DNA of 64,000 nt from assembly GCA_022510845.1 (NCBI GenBank), contig JAFLSR010000002.1, positions 42,882 to 106,881 of the forward strand, written 5' to 3'. Below are positions 50,101 through 59,557 of this stretch, in pieces. Every line of letters starts with the position of its first letter. The first letter of the stretch is position 1. The notes beneath the pieces were generated by a model. The model was given only the letters and a program-made list of their open reading frames with translations. It was not told where the DNA came from and did not search any database. The translations under genes and the position numbers were made by a program. The stretch is from Treponema sp. GTDB taxonomy: Bacteria; Spirochaetota; Spirochaetia; Treponematales; Treponemataceae.

Positions 50101-52941
50101 ATGGGAACAAAAAAATTCGATGACGAAACGATTTATATTTTGGATTCTTACGGACTGATTTATCGCTGCTACTTTGCGTTCATTTCGCGCCCGCTCACGG
50201 ATTCGCGCGGACGCAACATTTCCGCGTTGTTCGGATTTTTCCGAAACTTGCACTCGCTTTTGCAGCATTACAAGCCGAAGACGCTTGTTGTCGCGCTCGA
50301 TTCAATTTCAAAAACTTTTCGCCACGAAATGTATCCTGAATACAAAGCCACTCGCCAAAAAATGCCGGACGATTTGCACGCGCAAATTCCTTGGATTGAA
50401 GAAATTTTGGAAGCCCTTGGAATTCCCGCGATTCGAATTGAGGGCTATGAAGCCGACGATGTAATCGCGACAATCGTGACAAAGGCTGTGGCGGCAGGAA
50501 AAACTTGCCGCATACTTTCGGGCGACAAAGACTTGATGCAACTTGTGTGTGATGATGTTCAGATTCTAAAGCCTGATCACAGCGATGTTTGGAAAGTCGT
50601 TGGCAAGGAGGGGGTAAAGGCCGAATGGGGGGTGCCACCCGAAAAACTTTTGGACTTGCTTTCGCTTTATGGCGATACCGCCGACAACGTTCCCGGCGTT
50701 AAAGGCGTGGGCGTAAAAACCGCCTGCAAATTTCTGGACGAATACGGTTCGCTTGAAGGCATCTATGAGCACGCGCAGGAAATCGGCGGCGCAATCGGAA
50801 ACAAAATCCGCGATGGAAAGGACAACGCTTTTTTTTCAAAAAAACTGATTGCTCTTTGCACGGATGTTCCCGGCGTGGATTTGGAAAAAATCGCGCCTGT
50901 GAATTTCAATTATTCAGCCGCCGCCGAAAAGTTGAAATTTTTTGAAGCGCCTCAAGTGGCAAAGCAATATGCGACGCTCGCAGTTGAGTGTGGACAAAAA
51001 ATTTTAGGCGATGAGAATTCTGATTCTGCGGAAACAGAAAAAAAATCAAATTCGGCGGATTCACTTCGCTCGGAAAATTCTTCGGAAAAAATCGAAGAGC
51101 CTGTTCCGCTCAAAAAAAATTCTGGCAACTACAAGGCGATTGAAACGAAAAAAGATTTGACCGCGCTCATCGATAAGATTCTTGCTTTCGGAAAAGCCGC
51201 GCTCGACACGGAAACGGATTCGCTTGAAACTACGAAGGCGCATTTGGTGGGCTTTAGTTTGAGTTGTAAAAAGGGCGAGGGCTTTTATGTTCCTGTCGCG
51301 GCGCAGGATGATTCGCTTTTTGGTCAATGCGGAATTCCTTTGGATGACGCGCTCGCGCAAATCCAGCGGCTTTTTGATTCGGAAAATTTTTTGCTTGTTT
51401 TGCACAACGCGAAATTCGACTACAAAGTTTTGCGCGGCGCGGGTTTGCGCGCTGATACAATCAAAGCGAAAATTTTCGACACGATGATTGCCGCGTGGCT
51501 TTTGGAACCAGACAGGCTTGGGCGTGCGCCTTATTCACTTGAAACTTTGGGGCAGACAAAGTTGGCTTTGGTCGGAATCGAATTCAATGAGTTGGTTTCG
51601 AAGGGACAGACGTTCCGCGATGTGCCGCTCGAAAAGGCCGTGGATTACGCCGCCGAAGATGCGGATTTTACTTGGCAACTTTTCGAGATTTTTTCAAAGG
51701 AACTCAAGCGCGAAAAACTTGACGCGCTTTTTGAAAAAATTGAAATTCCGCTTATCACTATTTTGGGCGAAATGGAAATCCAAGGAATCCACCTTGATTC
51801 GAATGCGCTTTCGGATTACGCAAAAAATTTGGAGCAAGAAATCTCTTCTGCGGAGCAAGAAATTTATTCGGAAGTCGGACACGAATTCAATATCGCTTCT
51901 CCCAAGCAACTTCAAGAAGTTTTGTTCACGGAACGCGGCCTCAAGCCCGGAAAAAAGACAAAGACTGGCTATTCAACGGACACGAGTGTTTTGGAAGAAC
52001 TCGCGCTCTTCGATTCTGTTCCTGCGAAGATTTTGAAATTTCGCGAGATGTCAAAATTGCAGTCCACTTATGTGGAAGCATTGCCGCGCCTTGCGGACGA
52101 AAAAGGCCGAATCCATACGACTTTCCTGCAAACCGGAACTGCCACTGGCCGCCTTTCCAGCCGCGATCCGAATTTGCAAAATATTCCTGTGCGCAATGAT
52201 GCCGGCCGAAAAATTCGGAGCGCGTTTACGGCAGTTCCGGGAACGGTTTTAATCAGCGCGGATTATTCCCAAATTGAACTCGTTGTGATGGCGCATCTTT
52301 CGGGAGACAAAAATATGCGCGAAGCGTTTTTGAGCGGAAACGACATCCACAAAGCGACGGCTTCGCTGATATACAATGTTAGCCCAGATGCGGTTACGCC
52401 AGAAATGCGCCGCACCGCCAAAACAATCAATTTCGGCGTGATTTACGGAATGAGCACGTTCAGGCTTTCGAACGAACTCGGAATATCTCGAAGTGCGGCC
52501 GCGCAGTTCATCGAAAATTATTTTGCGCAGTACGTTTCGATTGACAAATTCATAAAGGAAACGATTGCGAGCGCGGAAAAAAACGGCTATGTGGAAACAT
52601 TGATGGGCCGCCGCCGAAAAATCATGAACATCACGAGCCGCAATAAAATCGAAAAGGCTGCTGCGGAACGAATCGCCGTGAACACGCCCATTCAAGGAAG
52701 CGCGGCAGACATCGTGAAAAAAGCGATGATTGATGTCGAAGCGGCGTTGAAAGAGAATTCGTGCGAAGCGAAGCTTTTGCTTCAAGTCCACGACGAACTG
52801 ATTTTGGAATGCGCCGACAACGAAGCCGCAATCGCAAAAACGATTTCTGTTTTAAAAGAAAAAATGGAAGGGGCGGTCGCGCTTTCCGTTCCGTTAAAAG
52901 TGTCGATTGAGCACGGCGCGAACTGGGGTGAATTTCATTGA
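50101..52941 (+). CDS. polA: DNA polymerase I
   Basis: A 946-residue repair and primer-removal polymerase. The 5' nuclease domain is at about 5-290 (YILDSYGLIYRCYFAF, GYEADDVIATI, LSGDKDLMQLV, GDTADNVPGVKGVG). The 3'-5' exonuclease domain keeps its metal ligands (ALDTETDSLET, LHNAKFDYKVL, YAAEDADFTWQLF), so proofreading is probably active, unlike many Gram-positive homologues. Polymerase motifs are intact: RDPNLQNIPVR, ISADYSQIELVVMAHLS, RRTAKTINFGVIYGMS and LLQVHDELILE. A Ser/Glu-rich linker of about 50 residues (about 305-355) joins the nuclease domains. It appears leaderless. Confidence 0.97.
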   Translation: MGTKKFDDETIYILDSYGLIYRCYFAFISRPLTDSRGRNISALFGFFRNLHSLLQHYKPKTLVVALDSISKTFRHEMYPEYKATRQKMPDDLHAQIPWIEEILEALGIPAIRIEGYEADDVIATIVTKAVAAGKTCRILSGDKDLMQLVCDDVQILKPDHSDVWKVVGKEGVKAEWGVPPEKLLDLLSLYGDTADNVPGVKGVGVKTACKFLDEYGSLEGIYEHAQEIGGAIGNKIRDGKDNAFFSKKLIALCTDVPGVDLEKIAPVNFNYSAAAEKLKFFEAPQVAKQYATLAVECGQKILGDENSDSAETEKKSNSADSLRSENSSEKIEEPVPLKKNSGNYKAIETKKDLTALIDKILAFGKAALDTETDSLETTKAHLVGFSLSCKKGEGFYVPVAAQDDSLFGQCGIPLDDALAQIQRLFDSENFLLVLHNAKFDYKVLRGAGLRADTIKAKIFDTMIAAWLLEPDRLGRAPYSLETLGQTKLALVGIEFNELVSKGQTFRDVPLEKAVDYAAEDADFTWQLFEIFSKELKREKLDALFEKIEIPLITILGEMEIQGIHLDSNALSDYAKNLEQEISSAEQEIYSEVGHEFNIASPKQLQEVLFTERGLKPGKKTKTGYSTDTSVLEELALFDSVPAKILKFREMSKLQSTYVEALPRLADEKGRIHTTFLQTGTATGRLSSRDPNLQNIPVRNDAGRKIRSAFTAVPGTVLISADYSQIELVVMAHLSGDKNMREAFLSGNDIHKATASLIYNVSPDAVTPEMRRTAKTINFGVIYGMSTFRLSNELGISRSAAAQFIENYFAQYVSIDKFIKETIASAEKNGYVETLMGRRRKIMNITSRNKIEKAAAERIAVNTPIQGSAADIVKKAMIDVEAALKENSCEAKLLLQVHDELILECADNEAAIAKTISVLKEKMEGAVALSVPLKVSIEHGANWGEFH

Positions 52942-53007
52942 GATTTTGTGCGAAGTGCACTTCGCGCCGCGATTTCGCCGCGAAGTGAAAATGGCATTCG
53001 CCAGCAG

Positions 53008-53015
53008 TTTTTTTT
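53008..53015 (+). terminator. Weak terminator after polA
   Basis: A short stem TGGC (52992-52995) / GCCA (53000-53003) precedes eight T at 53008-53015. A perfect 16-bp palindrome GCGAAGTGCACTTCGC lies upstream at 52950-52965. Confidence 0.35.
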
Positions 53016-53064
53016 GCAGATTAAAACTCAAAGCAAAATTCTGCACGATGTTTTAGTTTTGAAA

Positions 53065-53535
53065 TTATGCTTTTATTTTTTTCCAAACTTCGCCGTGCAT
53101 CTGCCATGCATTTTTTTCAAATTCGGCGCGGCAGAATTGCAGTGAGGTCGGCGAGAAAAAAAAATCGGCAAAAAAACTGTTTTCCCAATTCCGCGCGATT
53201 TTCTTTGCGTCAAAAAAGAATTCTTCCAAAGAAAAGTTGCCTTTGAATTCCGTGGCGCAGGGGAGGGGTGTGAAAATTTTTTTTTGAGGCAGTTCGATTT
53301 CGCATGGGAAAAAAAACGCGCCGCAATGTTCTTTTATTTTGAAGACAGAGATTTTTTTCATCGCAAGAAAATCTTCTTGCGAAAAATCTTCTTCAAGGAC
53401 GCAAATCAAAGGCGCGATGAAAAATATTTTTTTTTCAGCCGGTGTGTTTGCGTTTTGAGCGCGGCCGGAAAAGAATATTTTTCGTTCGTTCACGAGGCGA
53501 AGCGTTTGCGATGGATTGAGTTTTATTGCGTTCAA
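53065..53535 (-). CDS. Hypothetical protein, unknown function
   Basis: A 156-residue protein without recognised motif. The start is TTG at 53535 with SD GGAG 8 nt upstream (MNAIKLNPSQTLRLVNERK). It is unusually rich in Phe and Lys, e.g. SLEEFFFDAKKIARNWENSFFADFFF, with no clear membrane helix. Codon use is like the neighbours, which supports it as a real gene. It lies 33 bp downstream of hisH on the same strand and may be co-transcribed. Confidence 0.6.
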   Translation of the reverse strand: MNAIKLNPSQTLRLVNERKIFFSGRAQNANTPAEKKIFFIAPLICVLEEDFSQEDFLAMKKISVFKIKEHCGAFFFPCEIELPQKKIFTPLPCATEFKGNFSLEEFFFDAKKIARNWENSFFADFFFSPTSLQFCRAEFEKNAWQMHGEVWKKIKA

Positions 53536-53568
53536 TTTTGATTCTCCGTCATTGCGAATTTCTGAGTT

Positions 53569-54213
53569 TCAAATCTTCAAAAAATTTCTTAGAATCTGTA
53601 ATCCTGCTTCGCCGGATTTTTCGGGATGAAATTGACATGCGAAAATATTTTCGCTTTGCACAACCGCAGGAACTTTCACGCCGTATTCCGCAAAGCCTTT
53701 TACCACTTCTTTTTTTTCCGGTTGAATGACATAGGAATGCACAAAATAAAAATCGCTGTTTTCCGGAATGCCGTCCAAAATCGCGCACGCGCCGTTTTCA
53801 TAGCGGACATTGTTCCAGCCCATGTGCGGAATTTTCAGCGCGGAATTTTCGGCGCGTCCTGTATCTGCAATTTGCTCTTTTTGCAAATTTGAAAAATGCC
53901 GAATTGAACCTGGGATCAGGCCGAGGCATTCCGTGTTTCCCTCTTCGCTGAAATCAAAAATTATTTGCGCACCGATACATATACCCAGTATGGGTATGTT
54001 GCCATCGGCTGCATCGTGCAAAAAGTCATCCAGCCCCAATTCGTGCAACTGCTTCATAGCGTATGCAGCATCCCCGTCGCCAGGAAAAATTATTTTCGTA
54101 GCCTTTTTTAGTTCCAACGGATTTTTCGAGCGGATGTAAGACGCGCCCAAAAAGTCCAATGCGCGTTCCACGCTTTTTATGTTGCCTGCGTTGTAATCCA
54201 CAATTCCAATCAT
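53569..54213 (-). CDS. hisH: HisH-type glutamine amidotransferase, orphan
   Basis: A 214-residue class I amidotransferase resembling the HisH subunit of imidazole glycerol phosphate synthase. N-terminus MIGIVDYNAGNIKSVERAL; nucleophile Cys79 in LGICIGAQIIF; IPHMGWNNV; and the His-Glu pair in CQFHPEKSGEAG. The oxyanion strand reads FPGDGDAAYAM where HisH usually has PGVGAFGDAM, and the nucleophile elbow is GICIGAQ, not GICLGMQ. No hisF or other his gene is nearby, so it may serve HisF elsewhere or another acceptor enzyme. The promoter is leaderless and near-ideal. Confidence 0.85.
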   Translation of the reverse strand: MIGIVDYNAGNIKSVERALDFLGASYIRSKNPLELKKATKIIFPGDGDAAYAMKQLHELGLDDFLHDAADGNIPILGICIGAQIIFDFSEEGNTECLGLIPGSIRHFSNLQKEQIADTGRAENSALKIPHMGWNNVRYENGACAILDGIPENSDFYFVHSYVIQPEKKEVVKGFAEYGVKVPAVVQSENIFACQFHPEKSGEAGLQILRNFLKI

Positions 54214-54219
54214 AAGAAC

Positions 54220-54248
54220 ATTTTATCGGAGAACGCAGAAATTTTCAA
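54220..54248 (-). promoter_or_regulatory. Leaderless-type promoter for hisH
   Basis: Minus-strand TTGAAA (54248-54243), 17 bp, TAAAAT (54225-54220). The ATG at 54213 follows after 6 nt; no SD. Confidence 0.75.
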
Positions 54249-54354
54249 GCCGATGTTCGGCGCAAGCAAAGTTTCGTTTTAAAAATGGATTTCCATTGTT
54301 TTAATGAGGAACAGGAATCTTCGCTTTTGTAAGGGAGGGGTGAGAAAATCGCGC

Positions 54355-54383
54355 TTGCCCCAATTTTTTTATTGTGCTAAAAT
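54355..54383 (+). promoter_or_regulatory. Leaderless-type promoter for mazG
   Basis: TTGCCC (54355-54360), 17 bp, TAAAAT (54378-54383). The ATG at 54393 is 9 nt downstream; no SD. Confidence 0.72.
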
Positions 54384-54392
54384 CGAATTGCT

Positions 54393-55301
54393 ATGCAAAA
54401 AACATTTGACAAGAATTCAGTTTTGGAGCGGCGCGGAACTAACGCGAATCCCGCCGATGAAGAGAGCGCGAAAGCGACCGCCGCCTTTTGCCGACTTTTT
54501 GAATTGATTCGGATTTTGCGCGCGCCGGACGGCTGCCCGTGGGATAGGGAACAGACTCCTTTGACTTTGCGCGAGTCTTTGGTGGAGGAAGTTTTCGAGG
54601 CGGTGGACGCGATTTGCGAAAAGGACGCTTCGCACGCAAAGGAAGAATTGGGCGACGTGCTTTTGAACGCCATGCTGATTTCCTATATGTATTCGCAGTC
54701 GGAAGATTTTTCTGTGGACGAGATGTTCGATGAACTTGTGGAAAAATTGATTCGCCGCCATCCGCACGTGTTCGAACAGAGCGAAGGAAAAATCTGCGCG
54801 GAGGGCATTGCAAAAACCAGCGGCGAAGTTTTGACGCAATGGGACAAAATAAAGGAAAATGTCGAAGGTCGCGCCCGCGATTCGATTTTGGATGAAGTGC
54901 CGCAGGGCTTCCCCCCGCTTTTGCGCGCGTTCAAAATGCAAAAGAAGGCGGCGAAGAAGGGATTCGATTGGACAAGTTTGAATCCGACATGCGAAAAAAT
55001 TTTGGAAGAACTTTCGGAAGTCGATGATGCGATTTCCAAAAATGAGAATTCCCCCTCCACGGATTCGCAAATCCATTTGGAAGAAGAATTCGGCGACTTG
55101 TTTTTTGCCGTTGTGAACTACGCGCGAAAAGCAGGAGTCGATCCCGAACTTGCGATGAACGCCGCGAACAAAAAATTCTACAGGCGATTTTCCTATGTCG
55201 AGCGAAAATGCGCCGAGCAAAACATTTCGATGGAACAAAAAAATTTGGAGCGTATGGACGCACTTTGGAACGAGGCGAAGTCGCAGGAAAAGCCGCGCTG
55301 A
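54393..55301 (+). CDS. mazG: Nucleoside triphosphate pyrophosphohydrolase MazG
   Basis: A 302-residue house-cleaning enzyme that hydrolyses NTPs or dNTPs to monophosphate and pyrophosphate. Two MazG domains are visible. The first has GCPWDREQTPLTL, EEVFEAVDAI and EELGDVLLNAML. The second has KGFDWTSL, ILEELSEVDDAI and EEEFGDLFFAVVNYARKAG. An N-terminal extension of about 35 residues precedes the first domain. Glu/Asp metal ligands are present in both. It is leaderless and 114 bp upstream of murA, which has its own promoter. Confidence 0.94.
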   Translation: MQKTFDKNSVLERRGTNANPADEESAKATAAFCRLFELIRILRAPDGCPWDREQTPLTLRESLVEEVFEAVDAICEKDASHAKEELGDVLLNAMLISYMYSQSEDFSVDEMFDELVEKLIRRHPHVFEQSEGKICAEGIAKTSGEVLTQWDKIKENVEGRARDSILDEVPQGFPPLLRAFKMQKKAAKKGFDWTSLNPTCEKILEELSEVDDAISKNENSPSTDSQIHLEEEFGDLFFAVVNYARKAGVDPELAMNAANKKFYRRFSYVERKCAEQNISMEQKNLERMDALWNEAKSQEKPR

Positions 55302-55380
55302 TTTTTGTTGCAAGGCAAAGTCTTGCGCGCGCAATTCGTAAGAGCGACAAAGGTGCGATGTTGAATTTTTCGATTTCCTC

Positions 55381-55409
55381 TAGTCAAACTTTCGAAAATT
55401 CACTAAAAT
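55381..55409 (+). promoter_or_regulatory. Leaderless-type promoter for murA
   Basis: TAGTCA (55381-55386), 17 bp, TAAAAT (55404-55409). The ATG at 55416 is 6 nt past the box and preceded only by A. Confidence 0.6.
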
Positions 55410-55415
55410 AAAAAA

Positions 55416-56696
55416 ATGCACGAATACAAAATTGAAGGCGGCTTTCCGATTAAAGGAAAAATTTCTGCTGCGGGAAACAAGAACTCCGCGCTTCCTTGCA
55501 TTGCTGCCACGCTTTTGACATCCGAGCCAGTCATTCTCCGCAATATTCCAGAAATCGAAGACGCGGCGGTGATGTTGAAAATTTTGAGCGCGCTTGGTGC
55601 GGAAGTGAAAAAACTCGAAAAGCACGTTTGGAAAATTACCGCGCAAAAAATAGATTCAAGCGAAATCCCCGCAGAACTTTCAAAGAAAATCCGCGCTTCG
55701 ATTTTGTTCGCGGGCGCGCTCATCGCGCGAACCGGAAAGGCTTTGATGATGCCGCCGGGCGGCGACGTGATTGGGCGGCGCAGGCTGGACACGCATTTTC
55801 TCGCGCTCACGGAATTGGGCGCGCGCGTGGACATCGACAGCCGCTTTGAATTTTCTGCGAACAAACTTGTGGGCGAGGACATCTTTCTTGACGAGACATC
55901 CGTTACAGCCACCGAAAACGCTTTGATGGCAGCGGTTCTCGCGCAAGGCCGCACGACAATTACGAATGCCGCGAGCGAGCCGCACGTCCAGGATTTGTGC
56001 AATATGCTCAATGCGATGGGCGCGAAAATCACCGGAACAGGAAGCAACATCCTCTACATCGATGGCGTGAAAAAATTGCACGGCTGCGATTTTACAATCG
56101 GGCCTGATTACATGGAAATCGGCTCTTTCATCGGATTGGCGGCTGCCACAAAAGGCTCGATTACGATTGAAAATGTGAATCCTCCCGATATGCGTCCTCT
56201 GCGAATCGCGTTCGGAAAACTCGGAATCAGTTGGAACATAAACGGCAATTCTCTCGAAGTGACTTCTCCGCAGGAAATGCGCGTGAATTCCGACCTTGGA
56301 GGAATGATTCCAAAAATAGACGATTCTCCGTGGCCGGGATTTCCGCCGGATTTGACTAGCATAATGACGGTGCTCGCCACGCAGGTGGAAGGCACGGTTT
56401 TGATTTTCGAAAAGATGTTCGAAAGCCGAATGTTCTTCGTGGATAAACTCATTTCGATGGGAGCGAGAATCACGCTCTGCGATCCTCATCGCGCCGTAGT
56501 GAGCGGGCCGTGCGTGCTTCACGGAGAAAAGCTCGTTTCGCCCGATGTCCGCGCGGGAATGGCGATGGTGATTGCCGCGATGGTGGCGCATGGCGAAAGC
56601 AGGATAAGCAACGTGTATCAAATCGAGCGCGGCTACGAAAACCTCATTCCAAGATTGAAGGCTTTGGGCGCGCACATCGAGTGCGAAGAAATTTGA
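55416..56696 (+). CDS. murA: UDP-GlcNAc 1-carboxyvinyltransferase, Asp variant
   Basis: A 426-residue enzyme for the first committed step of peptidoglycan synthesis, moving enolpyruvate from PEP to UDP-GlcNAc. The catalytic Lys22-Asn23 pair (AAGNKNSALP) and the C-terminal RAGMAMVIAAM are typical. The active-site loop reads MPPGGDVIGRRRLDTH, with Asp117 in place of the Cys (Cys115 in E. coli). Asp variants are active and insensitive to fosfomycin in Mycobacterium, Chlamydia and Borrelia. It starts leaderless, downstream of mazG. Confidence 0.96.
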   Translation: MHEYKIEGGFPIKGKISAAGNKNSALPCIAATLLTSEPVILRNIPEIEDAAVMLKILSALGAEVKKLEKHVWKITAQKIDSSEIPAELSKKIRASILFAGALIARTGKALMMPPGGDVIGRRRLDTHFLALTELGARVDIDSRFEFSANKLVGEDIFLDETSVTATENALMAAVLAQGRTTITNAASEPHVQDLCNMLNAMGAKITGTGSNILYIDGVKKLHGCDFTIGPDYMEIGSFIGLAAATKGSITIENVNPPDMRPLRIAFGKLGISWNINGNSLEVTSPQEMRVNSDLGGMIPKIDDSPWPGFPPDLTSIMTVLATQVEGTVLIFEKMFESRMFFVDKLISMGARITLCDPHRAVVSGPCVLHGEKLVSPDVRAGMAMVIAAMVAHGESRISNVYQIERGYENLIPRLKALGAHIECEEI

Positions 56697-56735
56697 CAGG
56701 TGCGCGAAGGCGTTCGTCTTCGGCACTCAGTCGGC

Positions 56736-58586
56736 TTAATCACCTTTTCGCGAAAGAAAGATTATCATCACAACCACTAGCAACAGTATGTAGAAAATGA
56801 CTCCCGCGAGGAACGCCATGTCCACGCCTGCCACGGCGATGAAAACATAACTTGTGATGCGCACTACATATTCGATGAAATGTGAGACAAGGTAAAAAAG
56901 CAAATTGAAAAGCGGCAGTATGAATACCCACTTGAATTTGAAAGCCATTCCAGATGCGAGCCTGTAGTTCCATGCGATGGACGCTATGAAAATCAAAAAT
57001 GCGAGCACCATAAACGGATAGAAAATATTGTTCAGCGCGGCGAAACTGAAATTTTCATGCGGAAATCCATAGCTCGCCGAATTGCGAGCGAGTCGCATTA
57101 TCGAAAATACGTTCAAGTTGTCATGCCCCGCGAAGGCTTCCGTAATCAGAGTGAAGTCTTGATACGGAATGGGCCAAAGAATTTTTTGCGGCATTTCGCT
57201 CTGGCTTGGCGCGGGATTGTTTTCAAAAATATAGAGCGGCTCTTCGCGCTCTTTGTCGTTTGTGCGGCTGAGCGAGCACAGTTGTATCTGCGGAATTATT
57301 TTCGTGGAATTGTTGCCCATATAAATCCAGCGAATGTTTTCGTCCAGCGTGTTCACGTCGATTGCCGCCATTTTCGCGTATGGGGTTTTCATCGTGCGAA
57401 AAAGCCTTTTGTTCGCGTCAAAAGAATAGATTTCCAAATTGCGCAGGTAGCGCACGAGTTTTTCGCCGCTTCCTTCGATTTCCGTTACGCCGCGAATCAA
57501 AACGATGTCGTACCCGCCTTGCGGATTTTCGATTTTAAAATAGATGTTGCTGGCGTTTTCGAATGTCTTCAAGTCAAAGGTCTCGTCGATGAAAAAATAA
57601 TTTTCGAGCAGGCGGTTTTTTGAAACTTCAAGGTATCTGATGATGTCGGGGTCGCGCTCCTTGCGGGCATCTTCGTCGGAAAGCGCGCGGAAGCCATAGT
57701 AGGCTTCAACAATTTGCCCGTTTATGAGCGCGTTGTAGGCGGCGAGTTTCTTTCGGAAAAAAATCATTCCCTCCGTGTCGTCTTCCATGTGCGCGTTTTG
57801 AAGTTCGTTCCAAGAATTTTCCGCCAGTTTTTTCGCGCTCTCATATTGCGGAGAATCTTTTTCGCAAAGCACGTGCGCATTGTAGGCAAAATAATGCGCC
57901 GTGAAAAAATCGCGCTCATCGAAATTTTTCCGCGCCCGTTCGAGCATTTCGTCTATGCTCATTTTGCTTTCGTCAAAATTGTCGGGCAGGCGAGTGCGCT
58001 CATTCAAATTGGTCTGCGCGTAACTTATGCTCCGTTCCTTGGACTTTTCTATTTCAACATCCTTGATGCGCCGTTCCGCGTCATTTTTCAACGCCACGAG
58101 CCGTTCGTTCTGCGGGTCCAGCGTAGTGGCTTGCTCCAGGTATTGCAGGGCGTTTTCGGGCGAATTGGTGTCCAAATGCCTGAGCGCGAGCGAAACGCAT
58201 TCGTTCACAATGCTGGGAATTTCCTTGATGTTTTTTTGCTTTGTGATTTGATATGGCTCGAACACGAGGCGGCACAAAGAAATCAAAAGCGCGATTAAAA
58301 TCGAAACGCAAAGCGCGCTCTTCAAAAGAGATGAAACCGTAGAACTGAATCGCTGTTTGGCTTTGGAAGCGAAGTCGCCGAACGTGAGCGAGCATCCGAG
58401 CAAGAATCCCGTGAAACAAATCGAAGGCAGCGCGCGAAAAAGTTTTATGAACGCGGATGTCATTCTGAGCGAAACCGTGAATTTTTGCGGAATGCCTTCC
58501 ACCTGCATCTGAAAAAATCCTAGGCAGAAAAAAATCGCCGCCACGAACAAAGTATAACTCAAAAATGTCGTGATTATTTTTTTCAT
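56736..58586 (-). CDS. Large membrane protein with TPR-like segment, unknown role
   Basis: A 616-residue protein. Four to six hydrophobic segments: one at about 5-24, others near 50-65 and 90-110, and a C-terminal cluster of three. Between them lies a long soluble part; residues about 135-195 look like tetratricopeptide repeats (ECVSLALRHLDTNSPENALQYLEQATTLDP). A second region (YDIVLIRGVTEIEGSGEKLVRYLRNLEIYSFDANKRLF) recalls a beta domain seen in LPS-export permease partners, but I am not sure. SD GGAGATG and ATG 58586 overlap the preceding stop (ATGA). The pair probably forms one complex. Confidence 0.7.
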   Translation of the reverse strand: MKKIITTFLSYTLFVAAIFFCLGFFQMQVEGIPQKFTVSLRMTSAFIKLFRALPSICFTGFLLGCSLTFGDFASKAKQRFSSTVSSLLKSALCVSILIALLISLCRLVFEPYQITKQKNIKEIPSIVNECVSLALRHLDTNSPENALQYLEQATTLDPQNERLVALKNDAERRIKDVEIEKSKERSISYAQTNLNERTRLPDNFDESKMSIDEMLERARKNFDERDFFTAHYFAYNAHVLCEKDSPQYESAKKLAENSWNELQNAHMEDDTEGMIFFRKKLAAYNALINGQIVEAYYGFRALSDEDARKERDPDIIRYLEVSKNRLLENYFFIDETFDLKTFENASNIYFKIENPQGGYDIVLIRGVTEIEGSGEKLVRYLRNLEIYSFDANKRLFRTMKTPYAKMAAIDVNTLDENIRWIYMGNNSTKIIPQIQLCSLSRTNDKEREEPLYIFENNPAPSQSEMPQKILWPIPYQDFTLITEAFAGHDNLNVFSIMRLARNSASYGFPHENFSFAALNNIFYPFMVLAFLIFIASIAWNYRLASGMAFKFKWVFILPLFNLLFYLVSHFIEYVVRITSYVFIAVAGVDMAFLAGVIFYILLLVVVMIIFLSRKGD

Positions 58587-59548
58587 AAAGCATCTCCGCC
58601 AGAATTCTTTTTCCCAAAAATCGTACAAAGCGTTCCGGCAATTAGCAGTATGGCCGCAATGACGCAGTTCATAATGAATTGGAAATTGTTTTTTATCAGG
58701 ACGAAAAAATTTCCCATGTTGTCAAGTTGGCTTGTCAGCGGAGCAAAATAGAAATTCATATAAAGGAAATTCAGCGCAATGATTAGGATTGTCGTGAAAA
58801 GAATCCAAAACGCGGAAACCAATCTCCATGAACTTGCGTTGATGAGAGCGCCCACGGAAAGCAGCGCGACCATAATCGAAGAAAATAAGAGCCAGTTTTT
58901 TATGCCGGAAGCGCACGCGCTGAACGCGCTCTTTTCCATTGAATAAAGTCCTTGGAAAAACGCCGCGAAGATTTTCGAGGGCTGCAAGACCGCGCCAACA
59001 AGCGGATCGGAAAAGCCGTATTCGTCGCGCTCAAAAACCATTCGCCTGTCTTTGACGAGTTCGACTTTGCGCTCGACTTGGTTTTTCATCGCGTCGTCGT
59101 TTTCGAATTTCAGCGCGTCAATGTACTTGTTTCGCACCGCGCTCAAATAGTAAGTGTCGGAATCAAGCTTTCTGAAATATCCTTCGGTAAGTTCGCTCGG
59201 GGGTTTTTCAAAAAGCGAGTTCCATGCGTGCGCCGCCTTTTCGCAGACGGGCACGAGAAAAATCCAAAACGCCAAGGAAAGCACGCAGATTGTGGCGAGC
59301 GTCGGAAGCCGCTTTTTTGTTTTGTGGCGCACAAGGGAAAGCAGCCTGAACATCGGAAGGAAAAAAAGGAGCGGCGGAAAACAAATCAGAATTCCGTCAA
59401 TGAAAACATCGGGCAGAAAATAACTCATCTGTGAGCCGATTACATAAGCCGTGATTTCGTTGTAGAGCATGAAAAGCAGTCCGCCGAATATTGTGCCGCA
59501 GACGCATATCAGAAGGAATTCGAATGTCTCCAAAAAAACTGTCTTCAT
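58583..59548 (-). CDS. Integral membrane protein, unknown role
   Basis: A 321-residue protein with about six membrane helices: about 8-30, 45-70, 85-103, and three after residue 215 (LLFSSIMVALLSVGAL, AFWILFTTILIIALNFLYMN, FIMNCVIAAILLIAGTL). A soluble loop at 105-210 contains charged residues (LDSDTYYLSAVRNKYIDALKF). The layout of three helices, soluble domain and three helices is that of LptF/LptG-type permeases or FtsX-like proteins, but no signature is decisive. It is translationally coupled to the larger membrane protein. The promoter is leaderless. Confidence 0.7.
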   Translation of the reverse strand: MKTVFLETFEFLLICVCGTIFGGLLFMLYNEITAYVIGSQMSYFLPDVFIDGILICFPPLLFFLPMFRLLSLVRHKTKKRLPTLATICVLSLAFWIFLVPVCEKAAHAWNSLFEKPPSELTEGYFRKLDSDTYYLSAVRNKYIDALKFENDDAMKNQVERKVELVKDRRMVFERDEYGFSDPLVGAVLQPSKIFAAFFQGLYSMEKSAFSACASGIKNWLLFSSIMVALLSVGALINASSWRLVSAFWILFTTILIIALNFLYMNFYFAPLTSQLDNMGNFFVLIKNNFQFIMNCVIAAILLIAGTLCTIFGKKNSGGDAL

Positions 59549-59557
59549 TATCTAAAT

